Shown here: positions 63,372 to 64,000 of the stretch, in pieces
How positions within the stretch are numbered: position 1 is the first letter of the stretch
Layout: each line of letters starts with the position of its first letter
NCBI GenBank assembly: GCA_963738445.1
Contig: CAVTWS010000001.1
Coordinates: 124,001-188,000 of the forward strand
Direction of reading: 5' to 3'
Source: CAVTWS01 sp963738445
GTDB lineage: Bacteria > Actinomycetota > Acidimicrobiia > Acidimicrobiales > SHLQ01
DNA: 64,000 nt
The notes under the pieces: model-generated
Database searches by the model: none
What the model saw: the letters and a program-made list of their open reading frames with translations, nothing else
Told to the model about the DNA's origin: nothing
Program-made: the position numbers and the translations under genes

Positions 63372-63435
63372 GGTCGAGACCGACCCGCCCGGGCCCGCCG
63401 CAGCGGCGGCCCGGACGGCCGGACAGATGGTGGGC

Positions 63436-64000
63436 TCAGCCGCCCATGATCCGCTGGTACTCCGAAACCCAGGTGGAGTACGGCACACACGCGCCTTCGT
63501 CTTCCCCACCGAAGCAGTTGGCTTCCGGGGTCTTCCAGAAGTGGATGTTGTCGAACTCGTCGAACCCGTTGGTGGCGCAACCTTCCGGCCCGAGCAGCTC
63601 GCTGGCGTCGCAGCGCGGCGGGCACGGCCGGCACCGAGCCGAACCAGGCCGCCACATCGCCCTGGACCATGGGGTCGAGCGAGTGTTCCATCCACAGGTA
63701 GGCGCAGTTGGGGTGCGCGGCGTTGGCGTGGAGCATCGTGGTGTCGGCCCAGCCGGTCGCTCCTTCGTCGGGGACCACCGAGGCCACCGGGCGCACCCTC
63801 GGCCACCAGCGCGTTCACCTGGTACGGCCAGGTCGAGCTGGCCACCGTCGATCCGTCACCGAAGTCCTCGATCTGCGCGACCACGTCATGCCAGTAGGTG
63901 TTGACCAGATCCTGCTGGCCCTCGAGCAACGCCACGGCGGCCGTCGAATTGCTCCTCGTTGAGGGCGTAGGGATCCTCGATGCCCAGGTCGGGCTGGGTC
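63436..64000 (-). pseudogene. polyamine-type substrate-binding protein, C-terminal part, frameshifted, runs off window
   Basis: Readable pieces on the minus strand from the right edge are DLGIEDPYALNEEQFD, ALLEGQQDLVNTYWHDVVAQ, SSTWPYQVNALVAEG, TMLHANAAHPNCAYLWMEHS, DEFDNIHFWKTPEANC and finally WVSEYQRIMGG with a stop at 63438-63436. These match the second half of a PotD-like protein. Breaks lie near 63955, 63795 and 63625. The gene precedes the two permeases by 64 bases. The N-terminus and any ATPase gene lie beyond the window. Confidence 0.8.

Overview
The window is GC-rich chromosomal DNA (about 70% by eye) from an actinobacterium, most likely of the class Acidimicrobiia (Ilumatobacter-like). 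Pointers are F420-type luciferase-like oxidoreductases, a GTP-type PEP carboxykinase, many CoA-transferases, SDRs and amidohydrolases typical of acyl-CoA catabolism, and two large secreted proteins built from RLLDTR-type repeats of about 125 residues that are common in that class. This placement is inferred from gene content, not from a marker-gene tree. I see no phage, insertion sequence, CRISPR array or rRNA. There is one tRNA.

Layout. 0-2.3 kb: a TerC-family membrane protein and an F420-type oxidoreductase. 2.2-5.9 kb (minus): SDR, acyl-CoA ligase and a GrdB/PrdB-like protein with an in-frame UGA that reads as selenocysteine (UPLC motif). This is the most notable item. 6-20 kb: DUF35/thiolase pair, repeat-rich secreted protein, class II aldolase, two metal-dependent hydrolases, carboxylesterase, SDR, lipoprotein and a broken double CoA-transferase. 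20-28 kb: zincin, hydrolases, PH-domain protein, ElaA-type acetyltransferase, CoA-transferase, PIG-L deacetylase, HAD hydrolase. 28-41 kb: housekeeping block (pckG, rpmB, murI-rph-rdgB, ECF sigma with an MDMPI-domain partner, desaturase, tRNA-Leu, clpP, ABC-F, rpe, RNA methyltransferase). 41-47 kb: a dipeptide/oligopeptide ABC importer. 47-57 kb: amidohydrolase, SnoaL/SRPBCC pair, SF2 helicase, twin zinc-ribbon membrane proteins, oxidoreductase-asparaginase-coiled-coil operon, Aer-like PAS protein, ald-lrp. 57-64 kb: secreted putative metalloprotease with repeats and a polyamine-type ABC importer running off the right edge.

Two features cut across the window. First, about fifteen genes, including ones expected to be intact (pckG, ABC-F, transporter ATPases and permeases), carry single-base frame breaks while their neighbours are clean. 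Residual indel errors in the assembly explain this best. It means frame-broken entries should not be read as real gene loss without re-sequencing. Second, convergent gene ends carry long palindromes, and four of them share related stem sequences (GAACTGGG or GTTCTGGG followed by AGAC or TGGGT). That suggests a dispersed element family used as bidirectional terminators.

Functionally, the first third looks like catabolism of an activated carboxylic acid or lipid-like substrate: CoA ligation, SDR oxidations, thiolase/DUF35 C-C cleavage, CoA transfer, and hydrolases. The opp- and pot-type importers bring in peptides and polyamines. Ald with its Lrp-type regulator, asparaginase and PEP carboxykinase link amino-acid carbon to gluconeogenesis.
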